Source: Aliarcobacter cryaerophilus
GTDB lineage: Bacteria; Campylobacterota; Campylobacteria; Campylobacterales; Arcobacteraceae
Assembly (NCBI RefSeq): GCF_014352935.1
Contig: NZ_CP060694.1
Coordinates: forward strand, 806,001-870,000
DNA: 64,000 nt
Reading direction: 5' to 3'
Part shown: positions 1 through 8,258 of the stretch, in pieces
Layout of the letters: every line of letters begins with the position of its first letter
Position numbering within the stretch: position 1 is the stretch's first letter
The notes under the pieces: generated by a model
The model's input: the letters and a program-made list of their open reading frames with translations, nothing else
Database searches by the model: none
Told to the model about the DNA's origin: nothing
Made by a program: the position numbers and the translations under genes

Positions 1-1
1 A

Positions 2-121
2 GAGGGTAGAAAAATACCACCATTTTTGAAAAAATATAAAAAATATGAGAAAGATTTTATTCAAATTGAACAAACAAAAGCAAATAAAAGACAGATAAAA
101 AGAGTTGATGATGAACTATAG
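2..121 (+). CDS. C-terminal end of an unknown protein (5' end outside window)
   Basis: An open frame runs from the left edge to a TAG at 119-121 and encodes the last 39 residues of a Lys/Glu-rich protein ending in KRVDDEL. Its composition matches real genes of this genome, and a strong hairpin follows shortly downstream, so it is probably a true gene end. Nothing in the fragment identifies the family. The stop lies inside a second small frame that begins at 111. Confidence 0.5.
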   Translation, partial: EGRKIPPFLKKYKKYEKDFIQIEQTKANKRQIKRVDDEL

Positions 122-191
122 AATGATTATTTTTTCGCTTTTAGTGCTATATATTCTAGCAGATATTTTTCATACATATTTTATAAAGTAA
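111..191 (+). CDS. Possible 26-residue hydrophobic membrane miniprotein
   Basis: ATG at 111 opens a 26-codon frame, MNYRMIIFSLLVLYILADIF followed by HTYFIK and TAA. It overlaps the end of the preceding gene by 11 bases. The middle is one plausible transmembrane helix. The stop codon falls in the left arm of the hairpin at 186-212, so the frame ends exactly where transcription should end. The overlap suggests translational coupling. There is no independent Shine-Dalgarno evidence, and chance cannot be excluded. Confidence 0.3.
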   Translation: MNYRMIIFSLLVLYILADIFHTYFIK

Positions 192-220
192 GTGAGATAT
201 AACCACTTACTTAAGCTATT
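186..220. terminator. Bidirectional hairpin between convergent genes
   Basis: AAGTAAGTG at 186-194 pairs perfectly with CACTTACTT at 204-212 around a 9-base loop, followed by CTATTTTTT on the plus strand. It separates the plus-strand gene end from the DUF808 gene ending at 216 on the minus strand. Confidence 0.7.
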
Positions 221-1313
221 TTTTAAATACTTTTGTAATTTTTGAAAAAATAGGAACTATTAAAACTACAATATACCCTACAATTGCACCTAAAATAATT
301 TCACTAAAAAATCCACCAAGAGGGATAGCTTTTATAATATTTTCAAGTGACTGTAAAATATGTGTTTCATGAGCTATGATTCCACCACCAACAGCAAGCA
401 TTGCAATTGTTCCAAGAACCCCAATAGTTTTTATAATATAAGGCATAGATTTTACAAAACCATCTCCAATTTTTTGTAAAGCAATACTTCTTTTCTCTTG
501 TAAGTAAAAGCCAATATCATCTAGTTTTATAATCAAAGCAACTATTCCATATACAAAAACTGTTGTTAAAATTCCTACACTTATTAAAACCATAAGTTTA
601 GTTATAAAATCACTGTTATCTAAAAGAGCTAAACTAATAACAATTATTTCAAAAGATAAAATAAAATCTGTTTTTATAGCACTTTTTACTTTTTGATCTT
701 CAAAATTTTCATTTGAACTCTCTTCTTGAGTTGTTTGTTCATCTTCTTGATGATGACCAAATTTTTCTAAAATAGATTCAACTCCCTCATAAGCCAAATA
801 AGCTCCTCCAATAATCAAAATAGGAGCAATAGCCCAAGGTGCAATATAACTTAAAAGTAAAACAACAGGAATAATGATAAATTTATTTATAAAACTTCCT
901 TTTGCAATTTTATAAACAATAGGAAGTTCTCTTAAAGCTGCTTTTCTTTTTGCTTCAAGCATTGCAACTTCTCTTATATGCTCAAGTTCTTTTATAATCT
1001 TTTGTTGAGTTTCTTCATCTAATTTTTTTACATTATTTTCAAACTCTTCAACATCTTTAGCTTTTTCAAGCTCTTTTTTTAGGATTTCTGAAGTTGTTTC
1101 ATTTGTAAAGTTTGCAATAGCAGCAAGGTCATCTACTAAAAGACCACTAGATTTTATACTTGCTAGTTTTGTATAAGTTGCTATATCATCGAATAGAAGA
1201 CCAATATCATCAAGTGAAGTTGCAAGAGATTTTGCAGTTGTAGCTGCTGTTTTTCCTGCAAGTGATCCAATATCATCTGCTAATATTGATAAATAGCCCA
1301 ATAATCCAGCCAT
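216..1313 (-). CDS. DUF808 family inner-membrane protein (YedI-like)
   Basis: The 365-residue protein begins MAGLLGYLSILADDIGSLAG, the conserved start of the DUF808/YedI family, including repeated short (L)DDI motifs (residues 13-15, 35-37, 41-43). A charged coiled stretch at about 75-125 is followed by hydrophobic segments at about 145-175, 215-260, 290-320 and 335-362. Its length is normal for the family. The function of DUF808 proteins is not established; a role in envelope ion or solute handling would be a guess. ATG is preceded by AAGGA at good spacing. It is transcribed alone between convergent and same-strand neighbours. Confidence 0.85.
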   Translation of the reverse strand: MAGLLGYLSILADDIGSLAGKTAATTAKSLATSLDDIGLLFDDIATYTKLASIKSSGLLVDDLAAIANFTNETTSEILKKELEKAKDVEEFENNVKKLDEETQQKIIKELEHIREVAMLEAKRKAALRELPIVYKIAKGSFINKFIIIPVVLLLSYIAPWAIAPILIIGGAYLAYEGVESILEKFGHHQEDEQTTQEESSNENFEDQKVKSAIKTDFILSFEIIVISLALLDNSDFITKLMVLISVGILTTVFVYGIVALIIKLDDIGFYLQEKRSIALQKIGDGFVKSMPYIIKTIGVLGTIAMLAVGGGIIAHETHILQSLENIIKAIPLGGFFSEIILGAIVGYIVVLIVPIFSKITKVFKK

Positions 1314-1378
1314 TAAATTCCTTTTTATAGTTTTAAAATTGAAATAGTATTAAAAATCTACTAAGATAAATATATAAT

Positions 1379-2131
1379 CTAATAGTTTTCTATATTTTCA
1401 AAACTCCAACCACCATTTTTAAGAAGTTGTATTAGAGTTTTTAGGTTCTCTTTTCCATCAAAATTGTTGCTAAACATAAAATCATGCATTAGAAGAACTA
1501 CTTTATCCTCTTTGCTTGAGAGTTTTTTTTCATATATTTTTTCCATAGAGTTATATATCTCTTGAGGAGTTAGTATTGGTTTTCCATTTTTTTCATAAGC
1601 CCATTCTAAATCCCAACCATAAATATAATAGCCCTCATTATAGATATTATCATAACCAACAATCTCTTTTTCTCTTTGTGTTGTATCAATCATATTGTCA
1701 TTTTTAGTAATTGTTGGAAGTCTAAAAACATTTCTTCCCGCAAGTCTTACTGGTAAAAAAGCAGATGAAGTATTTGAAATATTATCAACTCCTACTATTG
1801 AATTTGCTTTTTTTATATCTTCTACAACCAAAAGAGGATCACTATAAAACTTTCTATATCTATTATTTGCGTGAGAGTATGTATGGTTTCCTATTAAAAT
1901 ATTTGGATAATTTATAGCATCTTTGTATATATTTGGGAAATTTTCAATTTGACAACCAATAAAAAACATAGTAACAGGAATATTTTCTTCTCTTACAGTT
2001 TCTATGATATTTTTTGTTGCTTTTATTGGACCATCATCAAAAGTCAAAAGTGCTATTTTATTGTTTGTAGTTGCAAATGAGTATAGTGATAAAATTGTAA
2101 AAACTAATAAAACTCGACCAAGCATAGACAC
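1379..2131 (-). CDS. Secreted polysaccharide deacetylase (NodB-like fold)
   Basis: A hydrophobic N-terminus (residues about 3-20) looks like a signal peptide, so the protein is probably periplasmic. FDDGP at 31-35 supplies the catalytic base and metal-binding Asp of carbohydrate esterase family 4. GNHTYSHAN at 81-89 carries the two metal-binding His residues. FRLP at 136-139 and LMHDF at 214-218 match later NodB motifs. Such enzymes remove N- or O-acetyl groups from peptidoglycan or other glycans; the substrate cannot be told from the sequence. The frame can start at GTG 2131 or ATG 2125; AGGGG lies upstream of both, so the exact start is uncertain. Confidence 0.85.
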   Translation of the reverse strand: MSMLGRVLLVFTILSLYSFATTNNKIALLTFDDGPIKATKNIIETVREENIPVTMFFIGCQIENFPNIYKDAINYPNILIGNHTYSHANNRYRKFYSDPLLVVEDIKKANSIVGVDNISNTSSAFLPVRLAGRNVFRLPTITKNDNMIDTTQREKEIVGYDNIYNEGYYIYGWDLEWAYEKNGKPILTPQEIYNSMEKIYEKKLSSKEDKVVLLMHDFMFSNNFDGKENLKTLIQLLKNGGWSFENIENY

Positions 2132-2161
2132 ACAACCCCTAAATGCTTAAATTAAATTGTG

Positions 2162-2167
2162 TATAAT
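2162..2167 (+). promoter_or_regulatory. -10 box of the flavoprotein gene
   Basis: TATAAT preceded by TGTG (extended -10 type), 30 bases before the TTG start at 2197. No -35 element is evident, as is usual for vegetative promoters in Campylobacterota. Confidence 0.55.
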
Positions 2168-2196
2168 ACAAGAAACTCAATAAAAGAAGAGAAAAA

Positions 2197-3435
2197 TTGA
2201 ACAAAATTTATGATTTAATAGTTGTTGGGGCAGGACCTGCTGGAATAATGGCAAGTATAAGCGCCGCAAAAGATGATAAAAAAGTATTAATAGTTGAAAA
2301 AATGCCACAAATTGCACTAAAACTAAAAGCAACAGGCGGAGGAAAGTGTAATCTTACAAATACTTTATCTCAAGATGATTTTTGTACTAAATTTGGTAAG
2401 AGTGGAAGATTCATAAAAGATGCATTAGATAGTTTTTCAAGAGATGATTTGCTTGCTTTTTTTGCTTCAATTGGAGTTGCTACAATTGCTAAAGATGGAT
2501 TTAGAGTATTTCCAGTAAATCATAGCTCTACTATTATTTTAGAAGCATTGCAAAATGAGCTTGAAAGATTAAAAGTTGAAGTTAAAACTTCGATAAATAT
2601 AAAAAGTATAAAAAAAGAGAAAGATATTTTTGAAATAAAAACAGATGAAGATATTTTTAAAAGTAAAAATCTAGTTTTGGCAACAGGAGGTTTAGGTTAT
2701 CCAACTTTAGGAGCAACAGGAGATGGATATATTTTTGCTTCATCTTTTGGTCATACAATCACACAAACCTCTCCTGCTATGATGCCACTTTTTACAAAGG
2801 AGAAAAATTTTGGCTCTTGTAAAGCCGATACAATTGCAAAAGCTATATTAAAAGTAAATATTCCAAAATATAAAAATCTAAAACTAACAGGAGATTTAAT
2901 CTTTACAAAAGAGGGTTTAAGAGGTCCTGTTATTTTGGATTTTGCTAGAGAAATTACTCCAATTTTAGAAAAATATGATGAAGTTCCACTTTTGATAAAT
3001 TTTTTAAAAGGTAAGAATGAAGAGGATATTTTTCAGCATTTAAAAAATGAAATTGCTAAAAATCCACAAAACACTATTTTACAAAATTTAGAAACTCTTC
3101 TTGCAAGTAGTGTTTCTAAAGAGATTTTAGATATTTGTGAAATTGATGAGAATTTAAGATTTAAACAAATAGAAGGGTTTAAAAGAGAAAAACTAATAAA
3201 AACTCTAGCTTGGACACCTTTTACTATAGTTGGACACGATGGATTTAGACAAGCTATGATTACAAGAGGTGGAGTCTCTTTGAAAGAGATAGAACAAAAA
3301 ACTATGCAAAGTAAAATTTTACAAGGTTTATATTTTTGCGGAGAACTTGTAGATATTGATGGACCTTGTGGTGGATACAATCTTCAATGGTCATTTTCAA
3401 GTGGTTTTTTAGCTGGAAAATTGAATAAAAATTAG
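2197..3435 (+). CDS. HI0933/BaiN-family FAD-dependent oxidoreductase
   Basis: The 412-residue protein has an N-terminal FAD-binding Rossmann motif, VVGAGPAGIMASISAA at about residues 9-24. It also has a GGGKCNLTN segment near 48, the ATGGLGYPTLGATGDGY motif around residue 160, and the family C-terminus with CGELVDIDGPCGGYN. These are hallmarks of the HI0933-like family (Pfam HI0933_like), soluble flavoproteins of mostly unknown substrate; the gut member BaiN is proposed to act on bile-acid intermediates. It begins at TTG 2197, preceded by GAAGAG. The YitT gene follows after 7 bases, so the two are probably co-transcribed. Confidence 0.85.
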   Translation: MNKIYDLIVVGAGPAGIMASISAAKDDKKVLIVEKMPQIALKLKATGGGKCNLTNTLSQDDFCTKFGKSGRFIKDALDSFSRDDLLAFFASIGVATIAKDGFRVFPVNHSSTIILEALQNELERLKVEVKTSINIKSIKKEKDIFEIKTDEDIFKSKNLVLATGGLGYPTLGATGDGYIFASSFGHTITQTSPAMMPLFTKEKNFGSCKADTIAKAILKVNIPKYKNLKLTGDLIFTKEGLRGPVILDFAREITPILEKYDEVPLLINFLKGKNEEDIFQHLKNEIAKNPQNTILQNLETLLASSVSKEILDICEIDENLRFKQIEGFKREKLIKTLAWTPFTIVGHDGFRQAMITRGGVSLKEIEQKTMQSKILQGLYFCGELVDIDGPCGGYNLQWSFSSGFLAGKLNKN

Positions 3436-3442
3436 GAAAAAT

Positions 3443-4285
3443 ATGAAAAAAACAGAGTTAAAACACTATATATTTATAATTTTAGGCTCATTTGCAATGG
3501 CATTTGGAACAGTCTGTTTCTTATCTCCAAATGAGATAATTACAGGAGGAGGAGTTGGTATCTCTTTACTTTTACATGCAATTTTTCCACAAATTACTTT
3601 GGGAATTATTATTGCAGTTGTAAGTATCCCATTTTTAATTTTATCTTATATCTATTTTGGAAAATATTATCTTTTTAAAACATTTATTGTAGTTCTTCTT
3701 TTATCAACATTTACAGATATATTAAAAGAAGTTTTAAAAATAGAAGCAATTACGCATGATATTTTGCTAGCTGCAGTTTTTGGTGGAATTTTTATAGGTT
3801 TAGGTGTTGGATTAGTTATAAAAGGAAGATCATCTACTGGAAGTACATCTGTTGTAGGAGAAATAGTTGCAAAAAAGACAAAATATAAAGCAGCAGAAGT
3901 TTTATTAGCTATTGATGCAACAATTATGTTTGCTTCTGTTTTTGTTTATAATGATATAGATAAATCACTTTATAGTATGCTTAGTGTTTATGTTGGAATT
4001 AGAGTACTTGATATTATTCTAACAGGACGACCATCAAAAAAGATAGTCAATATTGTATCAAACAATGTTGAAGTTTTAAAAGAGCAAATAAGAGAAAGAA
4101 TAGAGGAACACGGTACTATTTTAACAGGTATAGGGCTTCATCAAGGGCAAAATAAAACTATCATTTATGTTACAGTTGATGCGGGAAAGATTGATTTATT
4201 AAAAAATTTAATCACTAAATATGATCCAGATGCTTTTATGATAATAACAGAGGCTTCAGAGTTTTTGGGTAGAGGTTTAAAGTAG
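3443..4285 (+). CDS. YitT family membrane protein (DUF161 + DUF2179)
   Basis: The 280-residue protein has about five or six hydrophobic segments in residues 8-190 containing GSFAMAFGTVCFLSPNEIITGG and GRSSTGSTSVVGEIVAKKT, typical of YitT/YqfU proteins. A soluble C-terminal DUF2179 domain follows (about 200-280, with GTILTGIGLHQGQNKTIIYV). The family is widespread and its transport role is unproven. It lies 7 bases after the flavoprotein gene, with AGGA before the ATG. Confidence 0.88.
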   Translation: MKKTELKHYIFIILGSFAMAFGTVCFLSPNEIITGGGVGISLLLHAIFPQITLGIIIAVVSIPFLILSYIYFGKYYLFKTFIVVLLLSTFTDILKEVLKIEAITHDILLAAVFGGIFIGLGVGLVIKGRSSTGSTSVVGEIVAKKTKYKAAEVLLAIDATIMFASVFVYNDIDKSLYSMLSVYVGIRVLDIILTGRPSKKIVNIVSNNVEVLKEQIRERIEEHGTILTGIGLHQGQNKTIIYVTVDAGKIDLLKNLITKYDPDAFMIITEASEFLGRGLK

Positions 4286-4335
4286 TTTAGTTTTGTTGCA
4301 AAATTTGATTTAGGTGCAAATTAAAAAAAATATAC

Positions 4336-4341
4336 TATAAT
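4336..4341 (+). promoter_or_regulatory. -10 box of the TerB-like-to-priA operon
   Basis: TATAAT, 38 bases upstream of the ATG at 4380, in the only gap (4286-4379) before five closely packed plus-strand genes. Confidence 0.6.
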
Positions 4342-4379
4342 GTAAGGTTAAATATTAAATACAAATAGGAATATAAAAT

Positions 4380-4802
4380 ATGTTATTGATGAAACTTGAA
4401 GCGCGAGAGAAATTTGCTTTTTTACAGCTTGCTCACTATTTAGCAAGAGTTGATAATAATTTTGGAAAAGAAGAAGAAGAAGTTATTTTAGAGTATTGTG
4501 ATGAGATGGGAATTGAAAATATAGATTCATTTGATATGGATAGTTTTAATTTAGAGGCAACTTTAAATAATTTTAAAAGTCAAAGAAGTAGGAAGATTGT
4601 TGTTTTAGAACTAATGATATTAGTTCATATTGATAGTGTATTTAATATAAATGAGCAAATTTTGATAGAAAAAATTTCTCAAAACTTTGGTATTAGTACT
4701 AAAGATTTAAATGATTTTTCATCTTGGGGAAAATCTGTTGCAAAACTTTATGAAGTAGCAAAAGTTTATATGAGTGATGATTATGAGGAGTTGATATCTT
4801 AA
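4380..4802 (+). CDS. TerB-like small acidic protein, unknown role
   Basis: A 140-residue, all-helical, acidic protein. Residues about 10-40 (FAFLQLAHYLARVDNNF, then GKEEEEVILEYCDEMGI) resemble the TerB/DUF533 pattern, in which an N-terminal helix with a conserved Asp is followed by a Glu-rich helix; a second such unit appears near residue 80 (LMILVHIDSVFNINEQ). TerB-like domains occur in tellurite-resistance and envelope-stress proteins and may bind metal, but no function is proven here. ATG 4380 is preceded by AGGA with 9-base spacing, better than ATG 4389. It heads the operon leading to priA. Confidence 0.6.
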   Translation: MLLMKLEAREKFAFLQLAHYLARVDNNFGKEEEEVILEYCDEMGIENIDSFDMDSFNLEATLNNFKSQRSRKIVVLELMILVHIDSVFNINEQILIEKISQNFGISTKDLNDFSSWGKSVAKLYEVAKVYMSDDYEELIS

Positions 4803-4805
4803 ATT

Positions 4806-5018
4806 ATGAATAAAAGTATGGAAATCATTAAGCTTTTAAATGAAAGAATTGACAATCTATTAGAAGAGCATGCAAAAATAAAACTAGAAAAGATAGCTTT
4901 AGAGCAAAAAATAAGTGAACTAATAGATGAAAATGATAAACTTGAAAGAAATAATCAAGACATGATTTTAAAAATTGATAGTACATTAACTTTAATAAAA
5001 GGAAATACAAATGACTAA
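4806..5018 (+). CDS. Small coiled-coil protein (ZapB-like in shape)
   Basis: A 70-residue protein that is almost entirely one predicted coiled coil with leucine/isoleucine heptads (IIKLLNERIDNLLEEH, LEQKISELIDENDKLE). It begins 3 bases after the previous stop and overlaps the next start by 8 bases, so it is certainly part of the operon. Its shape resembles ZapB-type division factors or a subunit that pairs with the next gene product, but this is inference from size and composition only. Confidence 0.6.
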   Translation: MNKSMEIIKLLNERIDNLLEEHAKIKLEKIALEQKISELIDENDKLERNNQDMILKIDSTLTLIKGNTND

Positions 5019-5220
5019 AGATTTGACATTTCACATAAATAATAAAGCTTATACAATTTCTGGAGATGAGGAGCTTGAAAGAGAGCTTTGTAAATATCTA
5101 GATACTGATAAAAATAATGATACAAAATCACTTCTTTTGGCATATTTAAAGCTAAATCAAGAGTATAGAACTTTTAGAAAAGAGGTTGAGGATATTGCAA
5201 ATAAAATTGCAGGGTTTTAG
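5011..5220 (+). CDS. Small protein with N-terminal beta strands and a C-terminal helix (ZapA-like in shape)
   Basis: 69 residues. The start LTFHINNKAYTISGDEEL resembles the short ZapA beta segment in which an 'I.G..Y.I' strand precedes a helix, and the C-terminal half is helical. Classic ZapA is longer (about 85-110 residues), so the resemblance is weak. The ATG overlaps the end of the coiled-coil gene, and the 3' end overlaps the pseudopilin gene, showing tight coupling. Together with its neighbour it may form a small division or scaffold complex. Confidence 0.5.
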   Translation: MTKDLTFHINNKAYTISGDEELERELCKYLDTDKNNDTKSLLLAYLKLNQEYRTFRKEVEDIANKIAGF

Positions 5221-5650
5221 AAAAAAAGCATTTTCTACTCTTGAAATAGTTATTTTTATAGTAGTTATTGCTACTATATTATCTTTCTTGCTTCCAAAAC
5301 TCAATACCTTTTTAGAAAATAGTGATTTAGTTAAATTAAAATCCGATATAGCTCTTATAAACAATGGGATACAAAAAGAGAAATCAAAAAATATATTAAT
5401 ACAAAAATATGGAAATATAAACAAGTTAGATGGTGCAAAGATTGATGTTAAAAATGAGAAGTTATTTGAATATATTTTAGATTTTCCAATTATTTCAACT
5501 TCAACAAATGAGTCTAAAAATGGCTATTGGACAAAAATATCAGATGATAAATACATATTTTTTACAAGAAAAAATCAATATGAATTTTTATTAAAAGATG
5601 GTCAATTTTTATGTGTAAGTAGCGAGAAATTGTGCGAGGATATATTTTGA
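5195..5650 (+). CDS. Type IV prepilin-like (pseudopilin) protein
   Basis: A short basic leader (…GFRKKA) is followed by FSTLEIVIFIVVIATILSFL, the prepilin pattern with Phe at +1 and Glu at +5, then a soluble domain ending CVSSEKLCEDIF. Processing by a prepilin peptidase and assembly in a type IV pilus or secretion/competence pseudopilus is expected. The residue before the cleavage site is Ala rather than the usual Gly. The start is uncertain: TTG 5186, 5195 and 5207 are in frame; 5195 has GAGG 9 bases upstream. No other pilus gene lies nearby, but it is joined to priA by a TTGA overlap. Confidence 0.7.
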   Translation: MQIKLQGFRKKAFSTLEIVIFIVVIATILSFLLPKLNTFLENSDLVKLKSDIALINNGIQKEKSKNILIQKYGNINKLDGAKIDVKNEKLFEYILDFPIISTSTNESKNGYWTKISDDKYIFFTRKNQYEFLLKDGQFLCVSSEKLCEDIF

Positions 5651-7494
5651 ACTATTATGAAGTAGCGATTTTAAAATCTCCTTTACAAAATTTGACTTAT
5701 CAAAGTGAAGAGATTATTGAAAATGGATCTTTAGTTGAAGTTATTTTAGCAAATAGAAAAAATTCAAATTTAGCAGTAGTTATAAAAAAAGTTGATAAAC
5801 CAGATTTTAAATGTAGTACGATTTTGAGTATAAAAGATCAGTTTTATAGCGATTTTATGCTTCAAATTGGTGATTTTATTAGTAAATACTATATTTGTTC
5901 TATGGGATTTGCTTTGAGCTTATTTCAAACTTTTAATAAAAATATAGTTTATGAAAATTCTAGTATTGAATATAAAAAAGAGATAACTTTATCATCTTTT
6001 CAACAAGAGGCAAAAGATTTTTTAGATAGTAAAAAACAAGCCCTTCTTTTTGCAAAAACTGGTGCTGGTAAAACTGAAATATATATCAAAACTATAAAAG
6101 AGATTTTAAAGCAAGGAAAACAGGCAGTTTTTTTAATGCCAGAGATATCTCTTACTCCACAAATGGAAAAAAGACTCGAAGAAGTTTTTGATTCAAGTGT
6201 TGCAATTTGGCACTCTAAAGTAACTGCAAAAAGAAAAAAAGAGATTTTAAATAAACTTCAAAATGGTGATATAAAATTAATAGCAGGTGCAAGGTCAGCT
6301 CTTTTTTTACCTTATAACAATTTGGGTTTGATTATTGTAGATGAAGAGCATGATAACTCATATAAAAGTGATACAACTCCTAGATATAATGCAAAAGATT
6401 TAGCAATTTTTATAGCAAAAAAATTTGATTTAAGACTTATTTTGGGAAGTGCAACACCATCAATAAATAGTTTTTACAAAATTCCATATTTTGAACTTGA
6501 TAAAACATTTTATGAGACAAAAAAGAGTTATATCTTTGAAAATAGTAGTCAAAATATTTCAGAAAAAACTATTAATTTGATAAAAAAGAGTATTGAAAAT
6601 AAAAATCAAACAATAGTTTTTTTACCAACTCGTGCAAATTTTAAGCATCAAATCTGTTTTGATTGTGGTAAAAGTGTTGAGTGTCCATTTTGTAGTGTTT
6701 CAATGAGTTTACATAAAAATGATTTAGCTTTAAAATGCCACTATTGTGGATTTGCACAAAAAATTCCAGAGTTTTGTCCATCTTGTAAAACTGGAATTGT
6801 AAGAAATCATAGGGTTGGTACTGCCGAAATTGAAGAACTTTTGAAAAATGAGTTTCCAAATAGTATTATAAAAAGATTTGATAAAGATAGTGTAAATAGT
6901 GAAAAATCTTTAAAAAAGATTTTAGATGAGTTCAATCAAAATAAAATAGATATTTTGGTTGGTACTCAAATGCTCTCAAAAGGACATGATTATCATAATG
7001 TAAAACTAGCAGTTGTTTTAGGAATGGATAGTTTATTAAATATGAGTTCATATAAAGCAAGAGAAAATGCTTTGAGTTTACTTTTACAAATATCTGGAAG
7101 AAGTGGAAGAAATGGCTTTGGAGAAGTTGTAATTGAGACAAAAAATGAAGAGTTTTTTAAATATTATTTAGAAGAGTCAAATTATAAAGAGTTTTTAAAA
7201 AGTGAGTTAGAATTTAGAAAAGATTTGTATCCACCTTTTGTTAAATTAGCAAGAGTAGTTCTATCTTCAACAAATGGTTTAAAAATAAAAGAAGAATTAA
7301 ACGGGATTGTAAAAGATTTAAAAAACAATAAAGATATTGAAGTTGTAGGATTTGGTGAGTGTGCAATTTTTAAAATTGCAAATAAATATAGATATGAGGT
7401 TATTATTCGCTCAAAAGATGTTAAAGCAATTTTAAATGCTTTGCACTATTTAAAATCAACTAATATTTCTATTGATATGGATACAATTTATTAG
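5647..7494 (+). CDS. priA: Primosomal helicase PriA
   Basis: A 615-residue superfamily-2 helicase that restarts stalled replication forks. Walker A is AKTGAGKTEIYI near residue 137 and Walker B is VDEEHDNSYK. Eight cysteines form the two zinc sites (CFDCGKSVECPFC, then CHYCG and CPSC), followed by the helicase C half with GTQMLSKGHDYHNV and QISGRSGR. A GTG at 5632 is in frame, but TTG 5647 is favoured: CGAGGA lies 6 bases upstream and the TTG overlaps the pseudopilin stop (TTGA). The N-terminal DNA-binding domain is short, as in other Campylobacterota. Confidence 0.95.
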   Translation: MNYYEVAILKSPLQNLTYQSEEIIENGSLVEVILANRKNSNLAVVIKKVDKPDFKCSTILSIKDQFYSDFMLQIGDFISKYYICSMGFALSLFQTFNKNIVYENSSIEYKKEITLSSFQQEAKDFLDSKKQALLFAKTGAGKTEIYIKTIKEILKQGKQAVFLMPEISLTPQMEKRLEEVFDSSVAIWHSKVTAKRKKEILNKLQNGDIKLIAGARSALFLPYNNLGLIIVDEEHDNSYKSDTTPRYNAKDLAIFIAKKFDLRLILGSATPSINSFYKIPYFELDKTFYETKKSYIFENSSQNISEKTINLIKKSIENKNQTIVFLPTRANFKHQICFDCGKSVECPFCSVSMSLHKNDLALKCHYCGFAQKIPEFCPSCKTGIVRNHRVGTAEIEELLKNEFPNSIIKRFDKDSVNSEKSLKKILDEFNQNKIDILVGTQMLSKGHDYHNVKLAVVLGMDSLLNMSSYKARENALSLLLQISGRSGRNGFGEVVIETKNEEFFKYYLEESNYKEFLKSELEFRKDLYPPFVKLARVVLSSTNGLKIKEELNGIVKDLKNNKDIEVVGFGECAIFKIANKYRYEVIIRSKDVKAILNALHYLKSTNISIDMDTIY

Positions 7495-7532
7495 AATTTG
7501 AGTAAAATTAATATTAAAATTAGGAGAGCAAT

Positions 7533-8225
7533 ATGATAAATACAAAAGAAGATTTTAAGGCACTTGTTGAAAGTATTGAAAAAGAGAGTTGGTACAAACA
7601 ACCTTTGGGATTTGGGATTGCTAGAGTTAGCAGAGGAGTTTTAAACCCAAAATTAATTTTAGAAGCTACATTTCCAGTTGTAAACTGGAATGAGAATCAC
7701 AAAAGTGCTGCAGTATTTTTAGCAGCTTTAAAACAAAGTGGAAATAATGTTGATTGTACAAAAAGTGAAGCTGTATTTGATATGGGTGATGGATTTTTAG
7801 GATATTGTATAGAAGCATTTAAACCATTTTACGAAGAAAAAGAGCTTCATAAAAATCTTCAAGTAATTTCTACATTAGCAACATTACCAATAGATAGTGG
7901 ACTAAGTGCTGATGATTTTAAAGTTGTATTTATTTTCAAAGATGAAAAACCACAAAGTGTTGAAGCTACATATTTAAAATTGTATGCAAAATATAGCAAA
8001 AAAATAGATGAGCCAAATTTGGAAGGAATAGAAGATTTACTTACAAATTGTGCTTGGATAGATGCTATTCCTGTAGAGCTTGAGTGGTTAAGACAAAATG
8101 AGATTTTGCTAAAAGTTGGAGCAAAATATCCAAAGGTTGATTATGTTGGTAAATATTCAAGATTTTTAAGACATATTATTCCATCAAATGATGAAACTTC
8201 TTGCAAGGCAACTCTTCTAAAATAG
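7533..8225 (+). CDS. Stand-alone N-terminal/middle region of a DapD-type tetrahydrodipicolinate succinyltransferase
   Basis: 230 residues. The start (WYKQPLGFGIARVSRG…LEATFPVVNWNEN) and the segment up to KYSRFLRHIIPS resemble the N-terminal and middle domains of the long DapD family (Pfam THDPS_N/THDPS_M). In full enzymes the left-handed beta-helix with hexapeptide repeats, which binds succinyl-CoA and carries catalysis, begins just after this point. Here the protein ends 11 residues later, and a strong terminator follows the stop. It therefore looks like a deliberate short protein, not a fresh frameshift, and it should not have transferase activity. A substrate-binding or regulatory role is inference. 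RBS TAGGAGA. Confidence 0.7.
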   Translation: MINTKEDFKALVESIEKESWYKQPLGFGIARVSRGVLNPKLILEATFPVVNWNENHKSAAVFLAALKQSGNNVDCTKSEAVFDMGDGFLGYCIEAFKPFYEEKELHKNLQVISTLATLPIDSGLSADDFKVVFIFKDEKPQSVEATYLKLYAKYSKKIDEPNLEGIEDLLTNCAWIDAIPVELEWLRQNEILLKVGAKYPKVDYVGKYSRFLRHIIPSNDETSCKATLLK

Positions 8226-8227
8226 AT

Positions 8228-8258
8228 AAATAGCAAGATTTTCTTGCTATTTATTTTT
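8228..8258. terminator. Strong hairpin terminator between convergent genes
   Basis: AAATAGCAAG at 8228-8237 pairs with CTTGCTATTT at 8243-8252 around ATTTT, followed by ATTTTT. It serves the DapD-like gene and, read on minus, the ycaO gene ending at 8257. Confidence 0.85.

Noticed and set aside
3033-3380. Minus-strand frame of 115 codons
   Set aside because: It lies wholly inside the flavoprotein gene, whose protein has clear family motifs; composition is that of an antisense shadow.
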